A stretch of DNA of 64,000 nt. It comes from Marinomonas polaris DSM 16579 (GTDB taxonomy: Bacteria; Pseudomonadota; Gammaproteobacteria; Pseudomonadales; Marinomonadaceae). Below the pieces are notes generated by a model. It was given only the letters and a program-made list of their open reading frames with translations. It searched no databases and was not told the DNA's origin. This document shows positions 32,953-40,736 of the stretch, one piece after another; position 1 is the first letter of the stretch, and each line of letters opens with the position of its first letter. The position numbers and the translations under genes are program-made. The DNA is taken from positions 1-64,000 of the forward strand of contig NZ_FQVF01000002.1 of the NCBI RefSeq assembly GCF_900129155.1, read 5' to 3'.

Positions 32953-33591
32953 CTAAGGTTGAATACGCCATACACTTTCTTCAAATATGTTGTGTCCTTC
33001 CTCTTTATACTGAGGATTGGTCAGTGCTAGGTTTTCCGAGGCGATTTTCTGAATTTGACTCCCCCACAGTGATACAACACTATCTTCATTGACAGAAAAC
33101 GGCGGACCTTGTTTGTCGCCATCATACTGTAATGAAACCAATAGCACGCAAGCAGATGAAGACAAACGATCAAGTGTATGGGTAACATACTCTTTACGTT
33201 TTGAATCTGGCATGGCTATCATTGCTGCGCGATCATAACAGGCATCAAAATCGGTTTCGTTGAATTGAAAATAGTCACCCTCGACAATGCGTAGAGGCAA
33301 TCCGTCAACACTATGAACTTTTAAATCGCCTTCTTGATGTGTTTCAAAGGCCAAATCGTTATCACCTAAAAACTGAATCACCGCTAGAGAAGATAGCTCA
33401 ACGCCTGTAACCTGATAACCTTGCTCAGCTAACCAGATCATGTCATTGGACTTTCCACATAAAGGCACAAGAATTCGACTTCCTTTTGGCAAGACAGGCC
33501 AGAACTCTATTAGCTTTGGGTTGACGCCTTCTTGATGAAAGCCAATACGCCCTGTTTTCCATCGATCCAACCAAAATTCATTTGTAATCAC
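32953..33591 (-). CDS. tpm: Thiopurine S-methyltransferase
   Basis: A 212-aa SAM-dependent methyltransferase of the bacterial Tpm family, which methylates thiopurines and also selenium/tellurium compounds. The N-terminus FWLDRWKTGRIGFHQEGVNP and the SAM-binding segment RILVPLCGKSNDMIWLAEQG are diagnostic, with CYDRAAMIAMPDSKRKEYV later. It is not closely linked to other genes; 170 bp separate it from the divergent ybaM-like gene. Confidence 0.94.
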   Translation of the reverse strand: MITNEFWLDRWKTGRIGFHQEGVNPKLIEFWPVLPKGSRILVPLCGKSNDMIWLAEQGYQVTGVELSSLAVIQFLGDNDLAFETHQEGDLKVHSVDGLPLRIVEGDYFQFNETDFDACYDRAAMIAMPDSKRKEYVTHTLDRLSSSACVLLVSLQYDGDKQGPPFSVNEDSVVSLWGSQIQKIASENLALTNPQYKEEGHNIFEESVWRIQP

Positions 33592-33764
33592 GATAACCTC
33601 GTTAAATTAGGCTTGTTTATGTTCTATGTGTATTGTATTTGTCTTATTTTACGTCGAACAATTCGTAATGCAAAAAATCCATTATAGACGGCAAAAAAGT
33701 TTTTTAACTGCCTATTTTTCGCATTTTACACATAGATTGTTGCAGTCTTCCATATGGAGTTTTT

Positions 33765-33962
33765 ATGTCTTTAGACCATGCGCCAGATCATATCAAGCTG
33801 GCTGTTGATCTTATTGAGTTGCTTGAAAGTCACGATATTGATCCAAGTGTCGCTGTTGGTGCTTTGACCATTGCTTTGAGAGACTTTCAAGCGAAGCTTG
33901 AAAGAATAGATAAAGAGCAAGCGAAGCTTGAAAATACAGATAAAAAAGTAAGTGGAGCTTGA
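33765..33962 (+). CDS. YbaM-like DUF2496 protein with duplicated C-terminus
   Basis: A 65-aa protein resembling E. coli YbaM (DUF2496): MSLDHAPDHIKLAVDLIELLE and a following region ending in AL.IALRDFQAKL. TGGAG lies just before the ATG. The C-terminus contains a ten-residue repeat, QAKLERIDKE then QAKLENTDKK, from a 30-bp duplication. The family's function is unknown. It stands before the DUF1304 gene on the same strand. Confidence 0.82.
   Translation: MSLDHAPDHIKLAVDLIELLESHDIDPSVAVGALTIALRDFQAKLERIDKEQAKLENTDKKVSGA
33889..33945 (+). repeat. 30-bp tandem duplication inside the ybaM-like gene
   Basis: CAAGCGAAGCTTGAAA occurs at 33889-33904 and again at 33919-33934, each followed by a near-identical AATAGATAAAG/ATACAGATAAAA. 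The 30-bp period keeps the reading frame and doubles a ten-residue, helix-like segment. Confidence 0.85.
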
Positions 33963-34072
33963 GTGAATAGACCAAGAAGAAACAAAATAGTTTCTCAGAG
34001 GCTTCATTCGAACTCGACGAGTTAAATTAAAATTGTTTTACCAATAGAATAAAAAAATAAGAGGTTCTATCT

Positions 34073-34432
34073 ATGCAATTAATTGCACTTGTTGCCACAG
34101 CACTTGTCGCTCTTTTACATCTATACATTATGTACATCGAGATGTTTCTTTGGGATAAACCTAAAGGCATGAAAATATTTGGCTTGAAACCGGAATTTGC
34201 CAAAGCGAGCAAGGTAATGGCTGCGAACCAAGGGCTTTATAACGGTTTTCTTGCTGCGGGGTTATTGTGGGGGTTGTGGCTTGGTGTGGCAGGCTCACAG
34301 GTGACAGTTTTCTTTTTGCTTTGTGTGGTTGTTGCTGGTGTTTACGGTGCGATTACCTCAAGCAAGAAAATATTGTTTGTACAGGGATTGCCTGGGGTGA
34401 TTGCTTTAATTGCGGTTTTATCAGCAGCTTAG
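34073..34432 (+). CDS. DUF1304 membrane protein
   Basis: A 119-aa integral membrane protein of the DUF1304 family, with about four membrane helices. The family signatures HLYIMYIEMFLW and ANQGLYNGFLAAGLLWG are present. AGAGG precedes the ATG. Function is unknown. It precedes the DinB gene by 25 bp, so the two may be co-transcribed. Confidence 0.88.
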   Translation: MQLIALVATALVALLHLYIMYIEMFLWDKPKGMKIFGLKPEFAKASKVMAANQGLYNGFLAAGLLWGLWLGVAGSQVTVFFLLCVVVAGVYGAITSSKKILFVQGLPGVIALIAVLSAA

Positions 34433-34457
34433 CGAATACATTAAGAGGGGGAGGGTT

Positions 34458-34991
34458 ATGTCGGTAAAAGAAAATATGCAGCTGATGGCGTCTTATAATC
34501 AATGGATGAATCAGGCTGTTTATAAAGCCGTTGGTGAGTTAAGTTATGCCGATCTAGTTGAAGATAAAGGTGCATTCTTTGGCTCTGTGCTAGGCACGCT
34601 TAATCACAATTTAGCGGCTGATATTATTTGGCTGAAACGCTTTGCAGACCATTTCATTGAGCTTTCTAGTCTAGATCTTGTTCGTGCGTTAGAGCGTCCG
34701 GCTGAGCTTAATACTCAGTTGTTTGATGATTTACTCTTATTGCAACGTAAACGTTTCGAGCTAGATAAGCAGATTATTACCATGATGGATGAAGTAACCG
34801 ACGAGATGCTAGCATCGGCATTGGTATATAAAAATATGAAGGGGATTGATCATTCTCAACGGTTTGGTTTTACGCTGCAGCATTTTTTTAACCATCAGAC
34901 CCATCATAGAGGACAGATAACTACCTTGCTTTCACAAATGGGAATTGACGTTGGTATTACTGACTTGATAATCACCATTCCACGCATGTAA
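34458..34991 (+). CDS. DinB-family protein
   Basis: A 177-aa DinB-like four-helix-bundle protein, a family of probable metal-dependent thiol enzymes. The metal-binding histidines are in GTLNHNLAADI and HFFNHQTHHRGQI. ATG at 34458 follows AGGGGGAGGG, a strong ribosome site; the longer frame upstream overlaps the DUF1304 gene. A second, broken DinB-like gene lies at 62706-63125. Confidence 0.87.
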   Translation: MSVKENMQLMASYNQWMNQAVYKAVGELSYADLVEDKGAFFGSVLGTLNHNLAADIIWLKRFADHFIELSSLDLVRALERPAELNTQLFDDLLLLQRKRFELDKQIITMMDEVTDEMLASALVYKNMKGIDHSQRFGFTLQHFFNHQTHHRGQITTLLSQMGIDVGITDLIITIPRM

Positions 34992-35033
34992 TTGTTATAA
35001 TGCGCATAAATCTTATTTAAAAAGAGTTCTATT

Positions 35034-36275
35034 GTGCACACACTTGACCAACTTAACCGTGGAGAGTTGAAAGGCATTGTTCGCCTGCAGCTATCTGAGA
35101 ATTTAACAGTTTTTCCTGAGGCTATCTTTGATCTAGCTGAAAGCCTAGAAATTTTAGATTTATCGAATAACAGTTTAAGTGAGCTACCAGCAGATTTATC
35201 ACGTTTTAAAAAACTTCGTATACTTTTTTGCTCGAATAATCGCTTCACGCAATTGCCAGAGGTTCTAGGGCAATGCGAGAACTTGGAGATGATTGGTTTT
35301 AAAAGCAATCAAATTACTAGCGTGTCTTCTGATTCGTTGCCGACACTGACCCGTTGGTTAATTCTTACCGATAACAAAATTGACTCTCTTCCAGAGGATT
35401 TTGGAAAGCTAATACGTCTACAGAAGCTGGCTTTAGCGGGAAATCGTTTAACATCACTGCCTGATTCTATCGTTAATTGTCGCAACCTGGAATTGGTTCG
35501 CCTTTCGGCTAATCAGCTGGTGGCTTTCCCTGATGCCTTATTGGAGTTGCCTCGTTTGGCTTGGTTGGCATTCTCTGGCAATCCATTTTGTGCCGAGCGT
35601 GATCCGCATAATGAATTTAAAACAGTGCAATTTCGTGATTTGGAATTGCATCAAGTATTGGGACAGGGGGCATCAGGTGTTATTTCCTTAGCGACTTGGC
35701 GTGAAAATACCTTTGATTTTTCAGACACTGTAGCCGTCAAGGTATTCAAGGGTGAGGTAACGAGTGATGGTTATCCTGAGGACGAACTTGATGCATGTCT
35801 TGCTGTCGGTAACCACAGTAATTTGGTTCAACCTTTGGCAAAAGTGACGGAGGTTGATTGTTCTGCGCTGGTGATGGAGCTGATTCCTGCACATTATACG
35901 AATCTAGGTCAACCACCAAGTCTTATGTCTTGCACACGCGATACTTTTGCGGTGGATCAGCAATTCTCGATAGATAAAATAATTCGAATTGTTGAGCAAG
36001 TAGATCAGTTAGTCGCGCATTTTTGTGAGAAAGAAGTCAGCCATGGCGATCTTTATGCCCATAACATCTTAATCAATGAAGAAGGTCATGTATTGTTTGG
36101 TGATTTTGGTGCGGCATCAAAATATGCTAATTTATCGCCTCAGCAGCAGAAAGGGATTGAGCGAATAGAGCGACGAGCTTTAGGCTTCTTTATCGATGAT
36201 ATGTTGAGCTTGTGTGTTGAAGAAGATCGAAATAGCGACCTTTATAAATTGCTACGCTCTCACGCATTTTCCTAG
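35034..36275 (+). CDS. Leucine-rich-repeat protein kinase
   Basis: A 413-aa protein fusing leucine-rich repeats to a compact kinase. Six to seven repeats fill residues 15-190 (e.g. LEILDLSNNSLSELP, LQKLALAGNRLTSLP). The kinase follows: glycine loop LGQGASGVISLA (209-220), ATP-binding lysine K236 in VAVKVF, catalytic loop HGDLYAHN (D339, N344) and DFG at 357-359. The HGD form is unlike classical HRD. Start is GTG at 35034 after AAAGAG. Related LRR-kinases are annotated in other gammaproteobacteria; the substrate is unknown. Confidence 0.9.
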   Translation: MHTLDQLNRGELKGIVRLQLSENLTVFPEAIFDLAESLEILDLSNNSLSELPADLSRFKKLRILFCSNNRFTQLPEVLGQCENLEMIGFKSNQITSVSSDSLPTLTRWLILTDNKIDSLPEDFGKLIRLQKLALAGNRLTSLPDSIVNCRNLELVRLSANQLVAFPDALLELPRLAWLAFSGNPFCAERDPHNEFKTVQFRDLELHQVLGQGASGVISLATWRENTFDFSDTVAVKVFKGEVTSDGYPEDELDACLAVGNHSNLVQPLAKVTEVDCSALVMELIPAHYTNLGQPPSLMSCTRDTFAVDQQFSIDKIIRIVEQVDQLVAHFCEKEVSHGDLYAHNILINEEGHVLFGDFGAASKYANLSPQQQKGIERIERRALGFFIDDMLSLCVEEDRNSDLYKLLRSHAFS

Positions 36276-36310
36276 ATTATAAAGTTGTTTTAAACCTTAT
36301 TTGTTAGGTA

Positions 36311-36354
36311 AAAAGTGCCCCGCATCTCATGCTCATGAAATGCGGGGCACTTTT
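36311..36354. terminator. Bidirectional terminator after the LRR-kinase and lumazine synthase genes
   Basis: AAAAGTGCCCCGCAT at 36311-36325 pairs with ATGCGGGGCACTTTT at 36340-36354, a perfect 15-bp stem. A and T runs on both sides allow termination of both convergent genes. Confidence 0.93.
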
Positions 36355-36404
36355 ACGAACTTAGTACTCTCTTAACCAAACTTAGTGTTTTCTAAGCCAA
36401 ATGC

Positions 36405-36896
36405 TTAGAGCATTTGTTTGGCTTTTTCTGTTAAGCGAATGGTTTGATCGCAAGCATTTGCCAGCTCAATACCTTTCTTAACAAAATGACGGCTGAAGTA
36501 TTCTTTATGCTCGTCGTGCTCATGGAAGTTATGAGGTGTTAGTACCGCCGTTAGAACAGGTACTTCCGTTTCCAATTGAACTTGCATTAAGGCGTTACAA
36601 ATTGCCTGAGCAACAAAATCGTGACGGTAAATACCACCATCTACAACCAATGCCGTACCTGCAATAGCGGAATATTGCCCACTTTTTGCTAGCAGTTTTG
36701 CTTGTAATGGAATTTCGTAGCCACCAGGTACGGAGATAACCTCAATTAAAGAAGCATCGTAACCGCGAGAGACTAGTTCGTTTTTAAAGCCTTCAACGCA
36801 ATTTAATACAATATCTTCGTGCCAAGTAGCATGAAGAATAGCGATGCGTTTTGTAGCTGGAGTGAAATCAATGTTATTCGTTGAGCTCTGATTCAT
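36405..36896 (-). CDS. ribH: 6,7-dimethyl-8-ribityllumazine synthase (RibH2-like)
   Basis: A 163-aa lumazine synthase, which joins ArP and 3,4-dihydroxybutanone phosphate in the penultimate step of riboflavin synthesis. AILHATWHEDIVLN, VPGGYEIPL and the region VLTPHNFHEH correspond to the family active site. The divergence from canonical RibH (e.g. no obvious GAVI-RG block) suggests the RibH2 subtype. An FMN riboswitch precedes it in the same transcript, leaving about 125 nt of leader, so it should be repressed by FMN. Confidence 0.9.
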   Translation of the reverse strand: MNQSSTNNIDFTPATKRIAILHATWHEDIVLNCVEGFKNELVSRGYDASLIEVISVPGGYEIPLQAKLLAKSGQYSAIAGTALVVDGGIYRHDFVAQAICNALMQVQLETEVPVLTAVLTPHNFHEHDEHKEYFSRHFVKKGIELANACDQTIRLTEKAKQML

Positions 36897-37021
36897 TTTT
36901 TAATCCTAAATATCTAAGGTGAATCAGGGCGAACGGGCAGGCAAATACACCACTTTTAAATGGCATACCTTAAATCGGGCGTAGCAAAAGTTGCTAAGCC
37001 AATATAGGTCTTGTCTGACGC

Positions 37022-37180
<159 letters not shown>

Positions 37181-37447
37181 CGGATAAATCCGACTGGTGA
37201 AATATACTCGTTTTCATCCTTGACTGTCAAAGAGTCTGCTCTTGTCAATTGTGGCGATTTTGTGACAATTTTGCCGTTAATTAATGGTTTAAATAACAAA
37301 AAGTAACTAATAACTGATAGTGCTTGGTAGAGCTTATTATCTAGCGCTATATAATATGAGCTGTTAAAATTCAGATTGCTCACTATAATGACCTTTTAGT
37401 CAAGAATGGTGTATCGGAAAAGTGGTTCTAGAATGGAGTCTCATATA

Positions 37448-37813
37448 GTGCACATTAAAAAGTTGCTTCTACAAAGCGTCCTGCTTGGTTCTTCTTTATT
37501 TGGACTAGCTGCTTGCAGCTCAGTTAATAAAAACGTTGCTCCAGATGAAGATACATATGAGATAGAAGACGTTGCTCAAACCAATGAGGCTGATTATCTC
37601 TGCAATAACATGCCTTTAAATATATTTTTTCATGCCGAACAAGCCCAGTTATCTTGGAAAGAAAAAACCTATGTACTTACTCATGCAATAAGCGCCTCTG
37701 GTGCATTTTATTTGGGTGAAGGCCTATCTTTTTGGATTCATGGTGATGAAGCTGAATTAGAGTTTAATGGCGTAGAAAGAAATCATTGCCGCCTTGTTCG
37801 TGTTGAATCCTAA
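37448..37813 (+). CDS. Lipoprotein with MliC-like lysozyme-inhibitor domain
   Basis: A 121-aa lipoprotein. The signal peptide ends in FGLAAC with lipidated C23. The C-terminal half resembles the MliC/COG3895 membrane-bound inhibitor of C-type lysozyme (ADYLCNNMPLNIFF, SGAFYLGEGLSFWIHG, paired Cys). GTG at 37448 is preferred, as GGAG lies at 37435-37438 and it gives a normal signal peptide; ATG at 37433 is the alternative. It is alone before the cobalamin cluster. Confidence 0.72.
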   Translation: MHIKKLLLQSVLLGSSLFGLAACSSVNKNVAPDEDTYEIEDVAQTNEADYLCNNMPLNIFFHAEQAQLSWKEKTYVLTHAISASGAFYLGEGLSFWIHGDEAELEFNGVERNHCRLVRVES

Positions 37814-37925
37814 ACCTGAACATCACTCATTCTAAATAGTGGTGTTTTCATCCCGTCAAATTTGCAATCCGTGTACAATGGCCTCATTCGCGTCCTGTGG
37901 CGCTTGATTATATTGTAGAGAATGC

Positions 37926-38702
37926 ATGAGCAAGTTATTTGTAATGGGTATGGGGCCCGGTGATTTAGGCTTGGTGGCACCGAATGCCACCAAAGCATTG
38001 GCAGTTTGCAGTGATTGGGTTGCTTACGGCTACTATTTAGATTTACTGGGTGAGCTAAGCGAAGGAAAAACCTTTCATAATCTGCCATTAGGTGAAGAAA
38101 TAGGCCGCGCACGCTTGGCTCTTGACTTGGCTGCGCAAGGAAAAAATACTGCTTTGATTTCCAGCGGTGACATTGGCATTTATGCAATGGCGACTTTGGT
38201 ATTTGAATTGCTGGATATGCAGTTACAAGGCAAAGAAAATCATCCTGAATGGCTGGATGTGGATATTGAAGTTATCCCAGGTATTTCTGCTATGCAAGCG
38301 GGCGCTAGCCGAGTTGGCGCCATGCTTGGCCACGACTTCTGCACTATTTCATTGTCTGATTTATTAACCCCTTGGGAAACCATCGATAAGCGCTTGCATG
38401 CTTGTGGCGCTGGCGATTTTGTTGTGTCTTTTTACAACCCCGTTTCGAAAAAACGCGATTGGCAATTGAACCACGCTCGTGATGTTTTGTTGCAATATCG
38501 TCCTGCTACCACACCAGTCATGATTGGCCGCCAATTAACTCGTCCTGAAGAAGATATTACCTTTACGACGCTTGGCGAATTAGATGCCAAAGACGTGGAT
38601 ATGTTTACCATGGTCAGTGTCGGGAACTCCGACACCAAACACATAGTCAATGGTGAGAAGAATTGGATTTATACGCCGCGCGGTTATTCTAAAAAGCTTT
38701 AA
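37926..38702 (+). CDS. cobJ: Precorrin-3B C17-methyltransferase
   Basis: CobJ/CbiH (258 aa) is a SAM-dependent methyltransferase that contracts the corrin ring by methylating C17. The N-terminal GMGPGDLGLVAPNA, LISSGDIGIYAMA and VIPGISAMQAGASRVGA are typical of the family; YNPVSKKRDW and MIGRQLTRPEED follow. It starts the cobJ-cobM-cobW-cobN-cbiX run. No riboswitch was found upstream. Confidence 0.93.
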   Translation: MSKLFVMGMGPGDLGLVAPNATKALAVCSDWVAYGYYLDLLGELSEGKTFHNLPLGEEIGRARLALDLAAQGKNTALISSGDIGIYAMATLVFELLDMQLQGKENHPEWLDVDIEVIPGISAMQAGASRVGAMLGHDFCTISLSDLLTPWETIDKRLHACGAGDFVVSFYNPVSKKRDWQLNHARDVLLQYRPATTPVMIGRQLTRPEEDITFTTLGELDAKDVDMFTMVSVGNSDTKHIVNGEKNWIYTPRGYSKKL

Positions 38703-38749
38703 GAGCGCTTATAAACGTTTTAGCTCTTTATAAAAGATAAGGGAAATAA

Positions 38750-39523
38750 ATGAAGGTTTACTTTATTGGCGCAGGCCCAGGCGATCCAGACTTGATGACG
38801 GTAAAAGCCGTCAAAACCATGGAACGTTGTCCGATTGTTCTTTATGCGGGTTCTTTGATTCCACCGCAGGTGATTGATAGTGTTCGTGGTTCAGCAGAGG
38901 CAATTTACGATACAGCGGAAATGAATTTGGATGAAACAACAGCAGTCATCGAAAAAGCCGCGCAAGAAGGCAAAGACGTTGCCCGTTTGCAGTCTGGTGA
39001 TCCGGCTCTTTATGGCGCGATTGGCGAGCAAATTCGTCGTTTGGAAGCCTTAGATATTGATTACGAAGTGATTCCGGGTGTCAGTGCGGTTGCGGCATCG
39101 GCTGCGTTATTGCGTAAAGAACTGACGTTATCTGGTGTTTCACAAACCGTAATTATGACTCGTTATGAAGGTAAAACTCCCTTCCCAGAACGAGAGCGTT
39201 TGCCAGCTTTGGCGCAAAGTGGCGCGACGTTAGCGATTCATCTTGGTATCACTCGTATCCATAAAATCGTCGAAGAACTCATTCCTCATTATGGCGAAGA
39301 TTGCCCTGTTGCTGTGTGTTATCGCACTAGTTGGCCAGATCAAGATTATGTTGTGGGAACTTTAGCGGATATTGTTGCCAAAGTAAGAGAGAAAAAATTC
39401 ACTCGTACCAGTTTGATATTGGTCGGAAAGGTATTAGACACGGAAGATTTCGCGGATTCCTATTTATATGATAAAGGACAAGCGCATATCTTTCGTAAGA
39501 TACACAAGTCTAAGAAAACATAA
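38750..39523 (+). CDS. cobM: Precorrin-4 C11-methyltransferase
   Basis: CobM/CbiF (257 aa) methylates precorrin-4 at C11. Family motifs are FIGAGPGDPDLMTVKA, LYAGSLIPPQVI, LQSGDPALYGAIGEQ, VIPGVSAVAASAALL and VAVCYRTSWPDQ. It lies 47 bp after cobJ, with a small AAGAGC/GCTCTT hairpin between, and 38 bp before cobW. It is part of the corrin ring pathway in the cytoplasm. Confidence 0.95.
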   Translation: MKVYFIGAGPGDPDLMTVKAVKTMERCPIVLYAGSLIPPQVIDSVRGSAEAIYDTAEMNLDETTAVIEKAAQEGKDVARLQSGDPALYGAIGEQIRRLEALDIDYEVIPGVSAVAASAALLRKELTLSGVSQTVIMTRYEGKTPFPERERLPALAQSGATLAIHLGITRIHKIVEELIPHYGEDCPVAVCYRTSWPDQDYVVGTLADIVAKVREKKFTRTSLILVGKVLDTEDFADSYLYDKGQAHIFRKIHKSKKT

Positions 39524-39561
39524 TTTTAAAATACTATCCCTGAAAGTAAGAAGGATGAATC

Positions 39562-40644
39562 ATGCAGTTGAATAAAATTCCAACAACAATTGTGACTGGC
39601 TTTTTGGGCAGTGGTAAAACAACGTTATTATCTAATGTGCTAAAGCAAGCGGCTGGAAAGCGTATTGCCGTGATCGTCAATGAGTTTGGCGAACTAGATA
39701 TCGATTCTGATCTATTGCGCTCTTGTCCTCTTGATTGCCCAGAAGGTGTAGAAGAGGGAAGCCAGCGTAGTGACGACGGTTTTTACGAACTGGCGAATGG
39801 TTGTATTTGCTGCACCGTAGAAGAAGAGTTTTTGCCAGTGATGCAGCAGCTGGTTGCTCGTCGTGGTGATATTGATCATATCTTGATTGAAACCAGTGGC
39901 TTGGCGTTACCAAAGCCTTTGGTGCAAGCCTTCAACTGGCCGGGAATTAAAGAGCATTGCACAGTCGATGCAGTGATTACCGTGGTGGATGGTGCAGCAG
40001 TAGCGGCAGGCCGCTTTGCTCATGACGAAGACAAAGTACAAGCACAACGTCAAGCTGACGAAAGTCTGGATCATGATCCTAGCTTGCAAGAATTGCTGGA
40101 TGATCAGTTAAGCGCGGCTGACTTAGTTGTGGTCAGTAAAAATGATTTGTTGGACGATGAAGAGCGTGCTCGTGTGCAAGCGATTATTGCTCATGAAGTG
40201 CCAAGTACAGTCAAAACTGTTTATATCGAAAACGGCGAAGCCGCGTTGGATGTCTTGCTAGGTATTGACGCTGCAACAGAAAGCCGAATTGATGAAGTAC
40301 ATAACCACCACGATCATCATCATGCTCATGGTGCACATCATGACCATGCCCACGACCATTTTGATTCTTTTGTCGTGACATTGGGTGAGGTTCAGTCTGA
40401 TCTTTTGCAAGAAACCCTGACTCAACTTGTGGAAGAACACAACATCTTCCGTGTCAAAGGCTTTGCGGCAGTACATGGCAAACCAATGCGCCAAGTGTTT
40501 CAAGTGGTAGGAACTCGTCTAGATCGCTACTTTGATCGCCTATGGCAACCTGAAGAAGTGCGCAAAACGCAGTTAGTGTTTATCGGTAAAGGCATCAGTA
40601 AAGAGCAGATTGAGAATATTCTTCATGATGCTTTGAGTGCTTGA
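39562..40644 (+). CDS. cobW: CobW-type metal-chaperone GTPase
   Basis: A 360-aa G3E GTPase of the COG0523 family. Walker A is GFLGSGKTT (K19), and the metal site is CICC (C81, C83, C84). A histidine-rich run near residues 247-270 (HNHHDHHHAHGAHHDHAHDH) separates the GTPase from the CobW C-terminal domain (FDSFVVTLGE). CobW is thought to supply cobalt or zinc; the location just before cobN supports a role in cobalt delivery to the cobaltochelatase. Confidence 0.93.
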   Translation: MQLNKIPTTIVTGFLGSGKTTLLSNVLKQAAGKRIAVIVNEFGELDIDSDLLRSCPLDCPEGVEEGSQRSDDGFYELANGCICCTVEEEFLPVMQQLVARRGDIDHILIETSGLALPKPLVQAFNWPGIKEHCTVDAVITVVDGAAVAAGRFAHDEDKVQAQRQADESLDHDPSLQELLDDQLSAADLVVVSKNDLLDDEERARVQAIIAHEVPSTVKTVYIENGEAALDVLLGIDAATESRIDEVHNHHDHHHAHGAHHDHAHDHFDSFVVTLGEVQSDLLQETLTQLVEEHNIFRVKGFAAVHGKPMRQVFQVVGTRLDRYFDRLWQPEEVRKTQLVFIGKGISKEQIENILHDALSA

Positions 40645-40736
40645 TATTTGAACGAAGCGGCTGCGCTCGTGACGCTGTGGATAAGAGTCGAATAATCTGA
40701 TGACAAGATTGATTTAGTAAAACAATTGGAGAAATA

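Noticed and set aside
36978..37000. Intrinsic terminator for the FMN riboswitch
   Set aside because: The GGC-TTAGCAA/TTGCTA-GCC stem is clear but no T run follows on the minus strand, so termination cannot be claimed.
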